A DNA stretch of 64,000 bases from Glandiceps talaboti (taxonomy: Eukaryota > Hemichordata > Enteropneusta > Spengelidae): positions 21,644,175 to 21,708,174 of the forward strand of contig NC_135560.1 of NCBI RefSeq assembly GCF_964340395.1, read 5' to 3'. A program made the position numbers and the translations under genes. Shown one piece after another: positions 25,201 to 37,776 of this stretch (within the stretch, counting starts at the first letter, position 1; each line of letters opens with the position of its first letter). The notes below the pieces were generated by a model. It did no database searches and was not told the DNA's origin. It worked only from the letters and a program-made list of their open reading frames with translations.

Positions 25201-26841
25201 CTGGATTTGAGTTCGATCTAGTTCTCTTGAACGAGTCGACTATCGGCAGCTATGTATAGTAAACATTCCACGGCAAGGTGAACTACGGATCTCACGTTCG
25301 GAGTGCTCACCACCCGGACCGAACACTGTTTTCTCAATTAAAGTTTGTGAAGGTGATCTTGTCACAGAATATAATTTATGAGGGGAATATTTTAATAGCA
25401 TGTTAGTGAATAGTTTGCTCTCAAAAATCCGTACAAGGAATTGAAGATTTACAATCGCATGACGGAATCAATAAAGTGTGTATGAGAGAGAAAGGTGAAT
25501 AAGATTCTCGCAGTTACGTATGTACATGTAACACATAATGCTTTGTATTCAGTTAAATTATAAATAGGGATTTGACAAAACAATGAGTCCGTCCTAGTTT
25601 CACTCAGTGTCAACCTTGGATCCCTCTGAATAATGGATCTGAAATACAAATAGTACTAAAATCTCAAATTTAGGGACATAATACCCCGGGCATAATATTA
25701 GGCACCAGTATGTATTACCTGTAAACTTATCAGACCATGCTGGAATACTATTTCATACAGTACAGTGCAAAACCGATTTAAATGCGTACAATCACAGACG
25801 TCGACCACTGTAGTATATACTAGTATAACCATAGACAGTGGATGGAGAACGCGTGATTTGTACAATACACAACGTTGACCAGGACAACGTCATCGACTGC
25901 CAACATTACATTCTCAGGTGTACTGCCGTTGTCCTAGTTTGCTCACACGATATCACTGTAATCTATTGTGTTACTAGAACTATTGATAAACTCCCATGAG
26001 TGTATCGTGACTACATGATCCGTCGCTAATGCCAAAAACCTTGTTGCGTAAACAAATGACCGATCAACATCTAAGTAGGCAACAGCACTCCAAATATTAC
26101 ACCCACTTCGACGAAAACCGTCCGTCTCGAGTGCCTTGAGTGTAAAATTACACAATCTCTCTGTTTTGTAAGGTTTGTTTGTTTGTTTGTCCTTTCTTGC
26201 CTAATATTTAGCATCTGCATACTTTTGAGATGCAGTCTTGAAGCTTAATCACACACTAACAAGTCGAAATTTTGGTGTTATTGAAAATGGCCTATTTTGA
26301 CAATTTGTACATTTGTTTGTTGTTCCTATTTTCATCCAAAGTACTCTAAAGATATCTGAATAATACTAAAAAGAAACATCGAAACTTTGTACAGTAAATG
26401 AAAAAACAGGTGTTTTTTCTTGGGTTTGTTTCTCCACTCAATTTATCACAAGGCAAGGATTTCTTTCACAGTGTAGTACATAGATATCAATCTTTCCTAT
26501 ATGACCTGTTAATCCTCACCATTGGCGTTCCAATCACTAACAATCTATATGTCCAAATCGCCAATGACGTGTTTAGCTTTTAAGAAGTGCCGAGGGGATG
26601 TAAACTATTTCGTTTCTTATATCTTCCTAAAGTGAGGATTAACTTTTAATGAAATTCCCCAGTAGTTGTACAACAAATGTATCATAATGTCAATATTTAA
26701 TCTAGATACTGATTATAACATGTTACCAGTTAGAAATACGCTTATTTCTGTGAAGACTCACGCACGCACATGATATTGCGTTTTTCGACTGAGCACGGTT
26801 TCGTCTTGTCTGTTCGTATGGTGAGTTCAGTCCATTGAACT

Positions 26842-27074
26842 TACAATGAGTAACAATGAAGTAAAGCACTTTCTCTATGTGCTACACTCATTTATATCAT
26901 TCATATCAAGTCTAAAAATATGCTGTTTCTATTGGTTCATTTACAAGTCTAGCATGTGGCCTTTGTAATGTGGTCAATTAGCAAATGAAACAGTATACTT
27001 TTACACTTGATATGGATGCTATAAGTGATTGTGGTACATAGAGAAAACGCTTTACTTTGGTGTTATGGGTTGTA
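26842..27074. mobile_element. Foldback MITE family A, copy 1
   Basis: The whole element is close to palindromic. The 5' arm (AAGTAAAGCACTTTCTCTAT, then GTGCTACACTCATTTATATC, then CATATCAAGT) recurs inverted in the 3' arm, which ends GCTTTACTTTGGTGTTATGG, then GTTGTA. Arms are about 85-90 bases. A second copy with matching ends lies at 41650-41891. It has no open frame for a transposase. Confidence 0.75.
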
Positions 27075-28772
27075 TAGGCATTCAACACAAGTGTTCCACT
27101 TTTGATATCACAGTGTTCATTCACCTCGTTCTCTGAATAATTGATTTTCCAGGGTCCCGTCGAAAGGAAATAAGAGAGCGAAGACGTCCCTCACACAAAT
27201 AATCAAACGTCTCGGTAAAGAGCTTTTCGTGTAGGGTCAAACTATTATGAATATTCAAAATGAATAACCAATATATTTATTTCTACAGTTTCTAAATCTC
27301 ATCAAATTTTAGTGAGACTCGCTTTTGTGAATTCAGTTTGGAAAATGGTCGTCAAACGTAAGTCCTCTAGCTCTGCGTGTAATTTCCATCGACATTCGGG
27401 GTTTCAAGATATTAACTGTGATATAGCTAACACCATAATACATGTACCTCCATATCCTGTATCATATTGAGTTTTAATATCCGGTATTCATTTAGTATTC
27501 TCAATGAGTTTAGTTTGCCTAGATCAACTTGCAAGTTGTCATATATTTATCTATATTGATATTTTTAAAAACGTCGAAATTCGGCTTTGTGAGATTCGGT
27601 AATGGGCGTGAGCAAACGCCGTAAAAAATACAAACTGACTCGAGGATGTAAACGTTTCATTTCCCAGGCTCGCAAAATAGAGAGGCAGAGTTTGGAACTC
27701 CTGGCCCTCGCCTACTGCTTACACGCAAGGTATAAACTGAGTATTTTTGTGTTACTTTCCCAGCCACTGCGTCACGTTTTTCGATTCAGAGAATGGGAAG
27801 GCCCGGGGTGGGGTGGTGGTCATAGAGACTCGTGTGGTTATTTCAAAGCATATTTCAAAATAACACATACAGGCCTAAATATCGTTTAGAGGAAGTTTTA
27901 TCTTGAAACAGTCTGACCTGTAAACCCTACGTCCGTACAAAATACCATGACGGGAAATTAAGTTTTTCACTGTAGCAGCAGTTTGAAGACTCAATGGTAA
28001 TGGTTCTAAAATTGCAATAAAGAGGCTTTCATATGGTTTTACGGGAAATCGTCTATCCGTACGACTGATGCATACTTTGAACGGTATGCTATCCCTAGTC
28101 AAGTTAATAGATTTTACAGTATATTAGTGCATTGTTAAATCTTCTCCCTGGACGACTTTATTACTCTTAAATTACCCCCAAATAAAGTCAAGCTTTCAAT
28201 GTATTCATTCTTGAATACCTGTTTTCCATTATAAAATTAAAGACTAGTAAAAGTCTGATGGTTAAGAATGACGTTTGACTGCGTAGATTAAAATCAAGGG
28301 AAGAAAACATCCCTTATCGCAGCGTGTACATGTACTCCTCATAAGACATGCGACTATATAATACACTGTGGCTTTAGTCTACAGTACAGTAAGTACACGG
28401 TATGCAATAGAGTAGTTTTGTTATCATTCTAATGCATTTCATTTGTGATTACGATGTTTAAAAAATCATGAATATATTTCTCATTCTTTCACATCAGTCC
28501 TGCGAGACGCACTAAATAATAGCAACACCTGACTCATCTTAAATTCATTCGTTAACGATATTGCATCGCCAGTTCCACACTCTGACTCATGGAATATACA
28601 ATTTGTAAAAAAACGCATCTGCAGTACTACCCAACACCGAGGCCCAAAACTGAGCGTTCTTTCAGCAAGAATATGGATTTTATGAACACGATGTTTTTTA
28701 TTCGATTTCAGGTTAACGCAATCATGTAATTATCGATAGACAAAGTATTACATTTTTAACATAACGGGGAAA

Positions 28773-31071
28773 ATGAGTGGAGCCTATAAGAACAGTGTCG
28801 TGAAAACAACGAAGGGCATGAAGAAACCAAAGGTGAAGTTTGGTGCAGTAAACGGAGAAATGGCGAAAAAGAAAGGTAGGCTATATATTATTCACATATA
28901 AAATTTACGAACACTTGAGAAATTTTAGAAATTTTATTTTAAAAAAAATAACAAACATGTACTTTACATAAGAGTTCATGGCGAACCATAGCCTCTACAC
29001 GCAATCGTATAGGGTCTGTATGCGAACTAAATTTTATTTATAGCAAACATGGCGAACGCACTGAGACAATGTTGTTGCATACAGATAACCATTATCTGTT
29101 TTAAAAAACTCAATTCTACAGATAATACAGCCGTACTAGTAATTGTTGAATAAACAGTTGACTTGATAACATTTTTATAGCCTATAATCACACAAACAGT
29201 AGCATGCGACCGACTTTTGAGTAAACACCACAGCTGAGCTATATATAGATATGTAATATCCATCAATGTACTGGGCTCTATCGTCGTGACGTCACCACGA
29301 TAGTGTTCACGTTTTAAACAAAGCTGGAAATAGTTTGTTGTTGGACATGCGGGTAATCTGTATACGCTGTGGTATTCTAAGCAACGAATTCGAAATTCGT
29401 TCGTACACAATGAGCCGTAACAATAACTCATCAATGACTTGTGTTCATTAGTTTCCAATTACATTGCATCCAGCTAGTAGTACCTAATATCCTCAACCAA
29501 TTAGATCATTTAGATCAATTTGAACTGGTGATAATTGCAGACAACATCACAGATAGAGTAATAAATAAATGTCGTCATACTATATTAAAGACATTTTCTA
29601 CCAGACCACTGTGTACTATGTTAGTCACGTACTAACCAAAGACATTTTCTACCAGACCACTGTGTACTATGTTAGTCACGTACTAACCAAAGACATTTTC
29701 TACCAGACCACTGTGTACTATGTTAGTCATGTACTAACCAAAGACACTTTCTACCAGTCTGAGACCACTGTGTACTATGTATAGTCACGTACTAACCAAT
29801 CTAAAGTACAGTCCTTAGTCATAGTTTGAACTCAATGGTCTCCTAATCACTTCAGAATCTGAACATTAACATAATATGATTCAAGATAAATGTATGTGAG
29901 TTACAACACCAACTACATGTACTTTATACGGTATCATCACTTCATATTCAAGCCAACGAATGTGACTGCAATATTCTTTTCTGTTTTACTAACAGGGAAA
30001 TCGGGTTTACTCCTTCCAAAATGGGACCAGTCTGATTCCGAAGATGAAGGATTCTTGGCCGACTTCAAACATTCCGAATTTTTACGAACAAAGCTAGACG
30101 AGTGTTATGATCGCAAAGTTAATATTCCAGACAACGAACTTCAAGAATTCAATCAAACATTTCAAGATATCTTCAACAGTTTGCTGCCTAAAATCCAAAG
30201 AAACACTTCTCGTACTCGTTGTCTTGATCCAATATATGTCGGCAGCTCGGTTGATGGTTTAATGGTGAAGCCATGTATTCACTATGATGTCCACATACCC
30301 ATATGTGTGGTAGGTCGCATGAATGTGGAATACGCAGGACCAGGTCTGGTGAAACTCCGAATACCGCCCGTGCCTTCGGGGAAAGCGAAAGAAGATAAAT
30401 GGCAAGGATGGCGTTCACCTGATAATTACTTATCCCCAATCTTAGCCAATCAGATGATGTATAAATTTGTACTACAGTGGATGAGCATGCGCGACTTGCC
30501 AGATGTAACAGTTGACGATTACGAACCAGGTGGTATTGTTCGCATTTGTGTTGGCACCGATATTACCATTGATATTACTCCGATGATTGATTTGAAACGT
30601 AAAGAAGACCCGTATCCATATACAGCCAAACCGTTCAGATACGAACGGGAACCCGAATCTGAATATCATTGGAGAATTTCGTGTTTCGAAAGAGAGAAGC
30701 AGTTGCTGCAAACCATTAACAGGGCCGACGGAGGATACCGTTTTAAGGCAGTCAAAATTCTGAAAGCTTTGCGACACGACGACGAAGCTTTACGGCACCT
30801 GACTACATACCATATGAAGACAATGCTACTTCACCTATGTGATGGACAAATTGACATGTTCAAGTGGCAAAAACAAAACACCGATTGTTGTTTTTTGTTG
30901 CTGTTAGAAAAATTACTCGAAGCCGTCCAAAACAGGCATCTGTGTCATTTTGTCCTGGAAGATGTCGATCTCTTTGATAATATTCCAGAGGAAACCATGA
31001 CAACAATTTGTAATCGTCTGAAAATCCTGTGCTCAAGAGAGAAAGAATTAGGTCGTCTCCTGGATAAATAA
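28773..31071 (+). CDS. Mab-21 domain / cGAS-like nucleotidyltransferase-fold protein, two exons
   Basis: Exons are 28773-28875 (G|GTAGGC donor) and 29996-31071 (TAACAG acceptor). They join in phase 1 and give 392 residues. The short first exon codes a basic N-terminus (lysine-rich, about 1-34). Seen in exon 2: the nucleotidyltransferase GS signature (YVGSSVDGL, GS near 117-118), a strand with IHYDVHIPI (D near 132), a third acidic strand TDITIDITPMI (D near 227), then the Mab-21 hallmark HWRISCFEREKQLLQTI, GYRFKAVKILKALR and LTTYHMKTMLLHL. Known of the family: it includes cGAS, cGAS-like receptors and MAB21L proteins. The first acidic residue of the E-x-D pair is His here, so catalysis is doubtful. 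There is no zinc ribbon insert like that of cGAS. The frame is intact and the start is in a GAAAATGA context. Confidence 0.85.
29574..29798. repeat. 51-bp tandem repeat, about four copies, in the Mab-21-like intron
   Basis: The unit runs AAAGACATTTTCTACCAGAC, then CACTGTGTACTATGTTAGTC, then ACGTACTAACC. Three copies are almost identical and a fourth has small changes. Because 51 is a multiple of three, it gives a long but meaningless open frame. Confidence 0.9.
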
Positions 31072-31266
31072 TTTGGATGTCCGAATTGGTTCCAAATTGG
31101 TTGCAAATTGGTTGCAAGTGTGATAATCACTAGTAACATCTGGCTTAATTATACTCTTGCGATTATCCTCGTCCGGCATATACTTTCTGATGGTATGCAG
31201 TCTCTGTGTGATGCGTGTTACCCTATCACTCCGACAAAAACTTGTATGACAATGCCAAAGTAATTT

Positions 31267-31268
<2 letters not shown>

Positions 31269-31347
<79 letters not shown>
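31269..31347. repeat. (AATC)n microsatellite
   Basis: About 79 bases of AATC tetranucleotide, 200 bases after the Mab-21-like stop codon and before the candidate poly(A) signal, so probably in the 3' untranslated region. Confidence 0.95.
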
Positions 31348-31992
31348 TAATTAATCAACGTACGTGTCTGAGAGTTATTACTATAAATGCAATATTATGT
31401 ACAATTCTACCTTAGAAAATAAAAAATGACAAATGACGTGATTTTTGAACAACGTTGTAAATAATCACTTAAAACCAATGAAAATACTGATATCATACAT
31501 TTAGGCCTATCACATCCACGTGTAGTTTTTGTAACAAACAAAGACTTTGCAGACTGGAAACCATGAATGAGACCTTTGTCTACAGATTTTCTATGGATAG
31601 TCTTATGCGGATGGTTATTTTTTAATTTTTACCAATGAAGGCCTGTGCTTCGATAACGCTAGGACAAGACAACGTCCATAACAAATTGAAGTGCGCCCTC
31701 TATTCGACAGTACGTGATACTTTCGGTACGATTCCTACGTCATTTAATATATAGAATGTACAATGTATCGTTCAAATTACACTTTTCCATTGAATTGTTA
31801 TTTACCATAATCCGTGCGGTGAAGAATCTGTGCCAAAATATTAGATTTTGATCTCACGCTGTTATCCTGCGGTAGCAAACCCATCGCTATGTTTACTGGG
31901 GAGAAGATAGACATATTAGTGTACTAGGGTATGAGTATACCAGTGTCATCTTTAGCAAAGTTAAGTACACATCAACAGATGATACAGTCCAA

Positions 31993-32098
31993 CATACATA
32001 CATACATACATACATACATACATACATACATACATACATACATACATACATACATACATACATACATACATACACACACACACATATACATACATACA

Positions 32099-32132
<34 letters not shown>

Positions 32133-32138
32133 CATCTC
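31993..32138. repeat. (TACA)n microsatellite
   Basis: A TACA array of about 146 bases with a short CA interruption. The same motif as the array in sialyltransferase intron 4. Confidence 0.95.
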
Positions 32139-32873
32139 GTTACAACCGTTAATGGATACAAAATGTGGAACAACTCATTTTTAAGATATGACTGACATGT
32201 ATATTTATGTAAATGTATATATATTTATTGTAGAAATAAACGCATGCAAATCTCATTGTTGTTACAATTATGATGTTGACGTCTTAGTCTTTGATTTAAA
32301 AAACTTAATTATAATGAAATATATATCAACACAGCAGACTATTAAAACCGTGAGAGTCTACAAACAGTGTTGCTATTTGACAAGGGAGTATCTAGTAATG
32401 TTGTTATTTAAACATGTGCTTGGAAAACAAAAAATTAAACTGATCGAAAATTATGTCGAAACGACAGTGTACTACTACAGAATATCCTACATTTAAACAT
32501 TTTGACCTTAAATGCTTTGAAGTAGATTATATTTGAATTTCTTAAAATGTAATTGCCGAACTGTTAGCCCAGAGATTTGTCTGGCTCGACATAACGGCGA
32601 ACGACAATGTTTAGTTTCTGAGCTACCGAGCTGCAAGTGGGTATATACTTCAGTCCAGTCCATGGCAATAGCCGGTCCAGGCCTAGGAAGATAACCACAT
32701 GTCAGCTGATGAAGAAATCGTTACTTGTTTCACATCACGTGACGTCTTATGTACACGTTCTTTGCATATTTGATTCATTTTTCCTGTCTTCTGCCTTCCA
32801 TTGTTGTTTCCTTCATTTTCAGTGCATAGTGTATTGTTCGCACTTCACTCCATTTGATAAGTGTACGCTGTAA

Positions 32874-32876
<3 letters not shown>

Positions 32877-32937
<61 letters not shown>
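32877..32937. repeat. (TA)n microsatellite
   Basis: A pure TA dinucleotide run of about 60 bases. Confidence 0.97.
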
Positions 32938-32941
<4 letters not shown>

Positions 32942-35649
32942 TAAGTTAGGACTATGGACTAGATTAGTCCCTAGCGGACTATATACATGGTCCTCACCAG
33001 GAATATTTTGCTCTTCTTTTTTTGTTTTCTTTTAGTATTAGTGTAATTATTAGCTGGAAGTAATATTGTCAGAACTTTTAGCTTATTGACTTATTTACTT
33101 TTCCTGCTCCTCCTTTTTTTCTGTTATGTACCCTTCGCAGAATTTCTGGTGAAATAATAATAATAATAAAAAAAATGTAGACACCAGGTAATCGAATCTT
33201 TTTTCCAAAATATAACGTACTAAATGTACCCTATGCAGATAATTTCGTTGTCCTTTGTGCTAATCGGGATGCCATGATGACTCCTAGTTTCCTAGCTAAC
33301 GTTTCTTCAAGGACAGCAGTTTTTTAGAAGTATTCTTTCGAAATCAAATGAAAAAAAAGGTTTTGGAAAGACTTATGAAATTAGTGAACTGCAGTTAGTC
33401 GTATATTTCATCCATCTCAAGAATGATAATGTTGACAGTTGGTCTGGTCGTTGTAGGTTATATTCGATGAATACAGACACAAGTCCTGACTCTCGTGCAT
33501 TTCAAACTGTCTGTAGACTTACTTCCGTACAGCATTGGTTTATTTGAGGAAAATTACTCTATCCAACATGTAGAAGCAATCGCACAGAGTGACGATCAAT
33601 TTATAATAAACAGTCGACTCAATTGTTGCCTTTCATCATCACGTGCGGTAGAGAGGCCATTATATTATTTACACTGTGTAATGCATGGCGTGAGTCTGTT
33701 AACAATTCAAAATAGTTCACAGCACTTCAAAATAAATCACATTCTGAACGCTGTAAATGACTAGCCTGTCCATTTGACCTAGAAATTAACATGATAAACG
33801 TTCAGTCGCTTGGTGTCTCCAAGACGAATTTTAATGTGTTGTCTCATGACAATACGACTTGTGTTTGGTCTCTGAGTGACCCGTATGCAAAATAACTCCA
33901 CACTGGTGACTGCTTACTGAAGCGGCAGAAGTGTTTACTCGCATCTAAAATCGAAAGATACCATACCTAGAGTCAGATCCAGACCGACTTAGCCTATAAG
34001 AATAGGATATCGATTGTGCCGTGTTGACATATAAAGATTATTAAGTGGCGAAGTAAGCCAGGTAGCCGGTGTAAACCCCTGTGACAGTCAATGGAAACAA
34101 GGAGAAAAGTAAGTTTATTCGTGTCCTTCGTGGCAGTCGACACTGCCCTCCGGTAAAGGTAGTGTTTATGGGAGCATAAACTGTTTGAAGTGGATTATAC
34201 ATAGTATATTCGTTGAGTTCCATAGTATGCTACTGAATATCGACCATGTTGTTTTAGACGTTTTAATTTTTCACGAAAAATGTCTGCAGTTGAGACGTGA
34301 TTTGTTACGTTAGCAGTGAAGAGATAGATGTTAGCAAATTGCTGTCATTTCTTTCAGTTGGCATGAACTTCTGCCAACCCTTTCTGATAAATCCGCATTG
34401 TCAAGCGATTACAACACAACGACTGATTCTTCACAACATAGATTAAAACCTTTGTTGGAATGTTTGGTACACTGTGTGTCTATAGACTTCTCTGTTTAGT
34501 CAATACGGACTAAACGCTAGGCCTGGAGAAAACGCGACCATGTCCGGAAAGAGACGATATGGTCCCGGGCCGGGATACGATTACCAAAGCAGACTATAAG
34601 CCATCGACAGGTTGATGTACATTGACTTCTATGGTAATATGGAGAAATGAACATTTAATTCAAATACAGTACCTTTGTTGTCCCAAGTTCTGACTACAGA
34701 TAATGTAACAGCTATATGGCAATCACATATCACATAAAGTAATCTACGTTTGAAATGTTCAAGTTACAATGGAATGACACATATACTTCCACTTTGGTAT
34801 GAATGGCCACTACTGAGTTTCTATTTATAGCAAATATACAGTCATTGGAAATAGAATTTATATTTATAGCCTGTATGCAGTCATTGTAAATAGAGCAAAA
34901 TGTATTACAGTCATTGGCAATACAGTTAAATGTATCTGGCAAACATACATTCATTGAAACAGGATTTATATGTATGGTATGTATACATACATACATCCAG
35001 TGTCATACAGTTAATGATGGACGAAACTACAAATCAAAAATTGAAATACCACCTCTTCGTAAAGTACTCGACCTATTTACTTCTCAATCAATAGGTCAAC
35101 GGTTATTGTACAAGCTTCACTGTACTTTGTTCATCAAACCTCAGCGCCACTATTAAAATGGTCTGAGATCAAAGTCATGATAAAATGTTGGATTGTAAAA
35201 CATTCCTGATACATGCAATCAAGTTCAAAATGATATATATCCCTGATAATAGTAGTCTATATTGCTGCCTATCCACACTGTACTATCCTGTCGTACAATT
35301 TTAAAGCTAAAATCCTCAATAAATAGTAGAAGTTTGCAAAACCGGTTAAAATGATCACGAAGTACAAAAAGACATATTAGGACATTTTCTGAACTTATCT
35401 ACATAAAAGGGCTTATAGGTCACATGACCTCGAAACTTTATTGAATTTCAAATTTTACAAACATAATCAACGTTAATACATTAATCTATATCGAACAATA
35501 ATGATGTTTTATTATGGTGAGACCACGAGTTTGATCAAGAGAGCGTAATACCGTATAACATAAAGTGATATATGTACATTTACAAAATATTGCTGCAAGT
35601 GTAAACTCACGTAATGATGATATATGCTCGTTTTATTTACTGTCAATAG

Positions 35650-37365
35650 TGCCGAATGCGAGAATTCTAAGTCCGAATGATCCCAGGATCAAAGATAGTG
35701 AAAAATATAAACAATGGAAGGCCGACAAAGAAAAGAAATTGGTGGCTGAGAAAAAAAGAGAAAAAGAACGTAAAGAAGCTGAAGAAAAACACAAGGAAGA
35801 GGTTGCCGAGCAACGAAAAGAGGATTTTGATCACTACTCAATGATACGAGACTTTGAACTTCTTGTAGAGCATCTTGTAAGGAAGGCAGTTGATATTTCA
35901 GAAAAGAGATACAAAGAAAGACAAGAGAGAGACAGGAAAGAAATGGTAGAAGAAGTTATGACGAATTGGAATCAAAAGAAACAAGAGGAAGATAAAAAGG
36001 AGAAGAAGGCACAGCACAAGAATAAGATGGTCAAAGATTTCTTGGAACAGAGCCAACTTTTGCATGAACTCAAAGAAAATCACCAAAAGGTGATGGACGA
36101 TGGTTGGAATTTTCAAAAATGGTTTGACCATGAACTTGAACTACGTGAGCACAACCTAATGCGTTACATGGAAGACGAACAAGGAGAAAGATCAAAGAGA
36201 CAACCAAGAAAAGATAGACAAACTGCTAGTGCAAGTAAGTTACCTTGGCGTCGGGTTTAGTGAACTTTGATATAAACAGAGGTTTACGAAAGAGCAAAAT
36301 GTAAATAAATACTAACACAGATGTATGATTGAATACTTACGTACAAACTACATGTATTACACTGTGAATATGTTTATTTTGGCGCACCGTCAAGAGCACA
36401 GTCACTTGTGAACTATTATTCTATTCCAGGATGATAATACATGTATTCTATTCTAAGATGATCATAATACAAACTAATGACGTTATTACGAATATTCAAA
36501 AAATACCTAACTACCTAATAACGTCATTATTTTGTATTATTATCATCCTGGAATGGAATATCATAATCCTGGAATAGAATATTACCTCACAAGAGGCTTG
36601 ATATTTCGCAGTGTCGCGGAAGAAATACATGTATCAGGGTTGCGAGAACGATACAACTATGTGTAAGAATCATTTGATATGTTCCTAAGATAACGTTCAC
36701 ACTCTCAATAAACCTTACCAGTGCATCAATCTGTTAAACTTAAACTGCCTTATTAGCAACCTTTCTTCATCAAACGATGTATCTATCTTTAAGATTATTA
36801 AGCGTGCTTTGATATTAATACAGACAACATAAACTATAAGTTATACCGCTCAGCACTGTGCAAGACAGCGGTTTTGTAATATGTATTGAATGTGAATGTT
36901 ATATTCTCGTACGTTTGGTTGTAACAGTTCACTGAAAAAGACAACAACCTATTTTCGATTGTCTCTCTTGAAATTTGACATAAAAATAACAAGTACTTAA
37001 GTAAACAAGGTATTTCTATCTGTATCAAAGACTTGTCTTTAATACTGCTTATTCAAATAATTATGTCCAGTAAAAGCTAAAACCAAATGACAGTGCAACA
37101 ATATATTTTTATAACCTAAAAGGGTGGGTTTATCCTCATACACACAATGCCATATAAATGTGGGAACTCACACATCACAATACAGGTTATTAAATCTATT
37201 TACATTTTGATTTTCTCAGTGACATCGAGAACAGCAGATGGATTTTATACATCATGGAGTGACGACCGAAGACTAATACGGAAACTTAAAAAGACCGTGG
37301 CTGTAGGAACTCAAGACATCGACCATGAGAAAGGTCATTGTCAAAATGACCCCTTCTCGGACTAA
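35650..37365 (+). CDS. Charged coiled-coil protein, 3' part of the gene, function unknown
   Basis: Two exons are clear: 35650-36234 (after ACTGTCAATAG, donor AA|GTAAGT) and 37220-37365 (after TTTTCTCAG, stop TAA). They join in phase 1 and give about 243 residues. The phase at 35650 requires at least one upstream exon ending after codon position 1. Seen: SPNDPRIKDSEKYKQWKADK near the N-end, then about 110 residues dominated by Lys, Glu, Arg and Gln with heptad-like spacing (a long coiled coil), an aromatic patch (DGWNFQKWFDHELE), a basic stretch (SKRQPRKDRQ), and a polar C-terminus ending NDPFSD. It lies downstream of the Mab-21-like gene on the same strand, but that gene has its own stop, so the two are separate. 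I recognise no family; similarity searches of such charged coiled coils are often misleading. Confidence 0.65.
36415..36584. mobile_element. Foldback (MITE-like) element in the coiled-coil gene intron
   Basis: The left arm (TATTCTATTCCAGGATGATA through ATAATACAAACTAATGACGT, then TATTA) recurs inverted in the right arm (TAATAACGTCATTATTTTGT, then ATTATTATCATCCTGGAATG, then the CCTGGAATAGAATA end). Arms are about 75 bases with some internal gaps. It could form a long hairpin in the pre-mRNA. No coding capacity. Confidence 0.6.
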
Positions 37366-37703
37366 GGAATCTTATTTTACAACTTTTCCAAGATCATACA
37401 ACTCATGATCATAAGCTGGCGTCAACGCTGCCTTGAATGCAATAACTATGTATTATTGTATATATCTTTAACTAATCAAAAGGGGAAATAACAAACTTAA
37501 TGGGAAATATATGTGGTAAAATTTGCTATGACATTCATTCCACTAGTCATCCGTATGCGTTTATCGCTATGACGTCAACACTGTAAAATATGTCATAATT
37601 CTTTATATTAGCCAATCATAGAGGAAACAATAAAGGGAAAATGGTACAATGTGTCGTGTGAACTGTACAATGTGTTCTCTGTATTTCGTACATGTGATAT
37701 TTC

Positions 37704-37776
37704 GTGAAGTGAAGTGAAGTGAAGTGAAGTGAAGTGAAGTGAAGTGAAGTGAAGTGAAGTGAAATGAAGTGAAGTG
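37704..37776. repeat. (GAAGT)n microsatellite
   Basis: About 14 copies of a GAAGT pentanucleotide with one change, between the coiled-coil gene and the oxidase gene. Confidence 0.95.

Larger units (their letters stand above)
18023..28772. other. 10.7-kb gene-poor interval
   Basis: No reading frame shows a known domain plus splice support. The interval holds foldback elements (19053-19281, 26842-27074 and a possible one near 26508-26645), GT, TTTTG and GTCT microsatellites, and much unique AT-rich sequence. A frame at 19989-20288 (99 residues from ATG, with a possible acceptor just upstream) looks mildly protein-like but is unsupported. The promoter of the sialyltransferase should lie just above 18022, and that of the Mab-21-like gene just below 28773. 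Confidence 0.55.
31072..35649. other. Interval between the Mab-21-like and coiled-coil genes
   Basis: Contains an AATAAA at 31418-31423 that could end the Mab-21-like transcript, AATC, TACA and TA microsatellites, and unique AT-rich sequence. The missing first exon(s) of the coiled-coil gene are expected here. One candidate is an ATG at 34540 in a strong context (GACCATGTCC) with a 19-codon frame, but it lacks a good donor. Confidence 0.5.

Noticed and set aside
25943-26155. 70-residue minus-strand frame
   Set aside because: Composition is plausible but there is no motif, no splice border in phase and no neighbour to join.
26508-26645. GTTAATCCTCAC inverted at 138 bp, with a nested CATTGGCG/CGCCAATG pair
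   Set aside because: Only 12 and 8 bases match, so chance cannot be excluded; noted as a possible old MITE.
27602-27889. 95-residue plus-strand frame with basic N-terminus
   Set aside because: No homology recognised and no splice context; the glycine-rich part follows local G-rich sequence.
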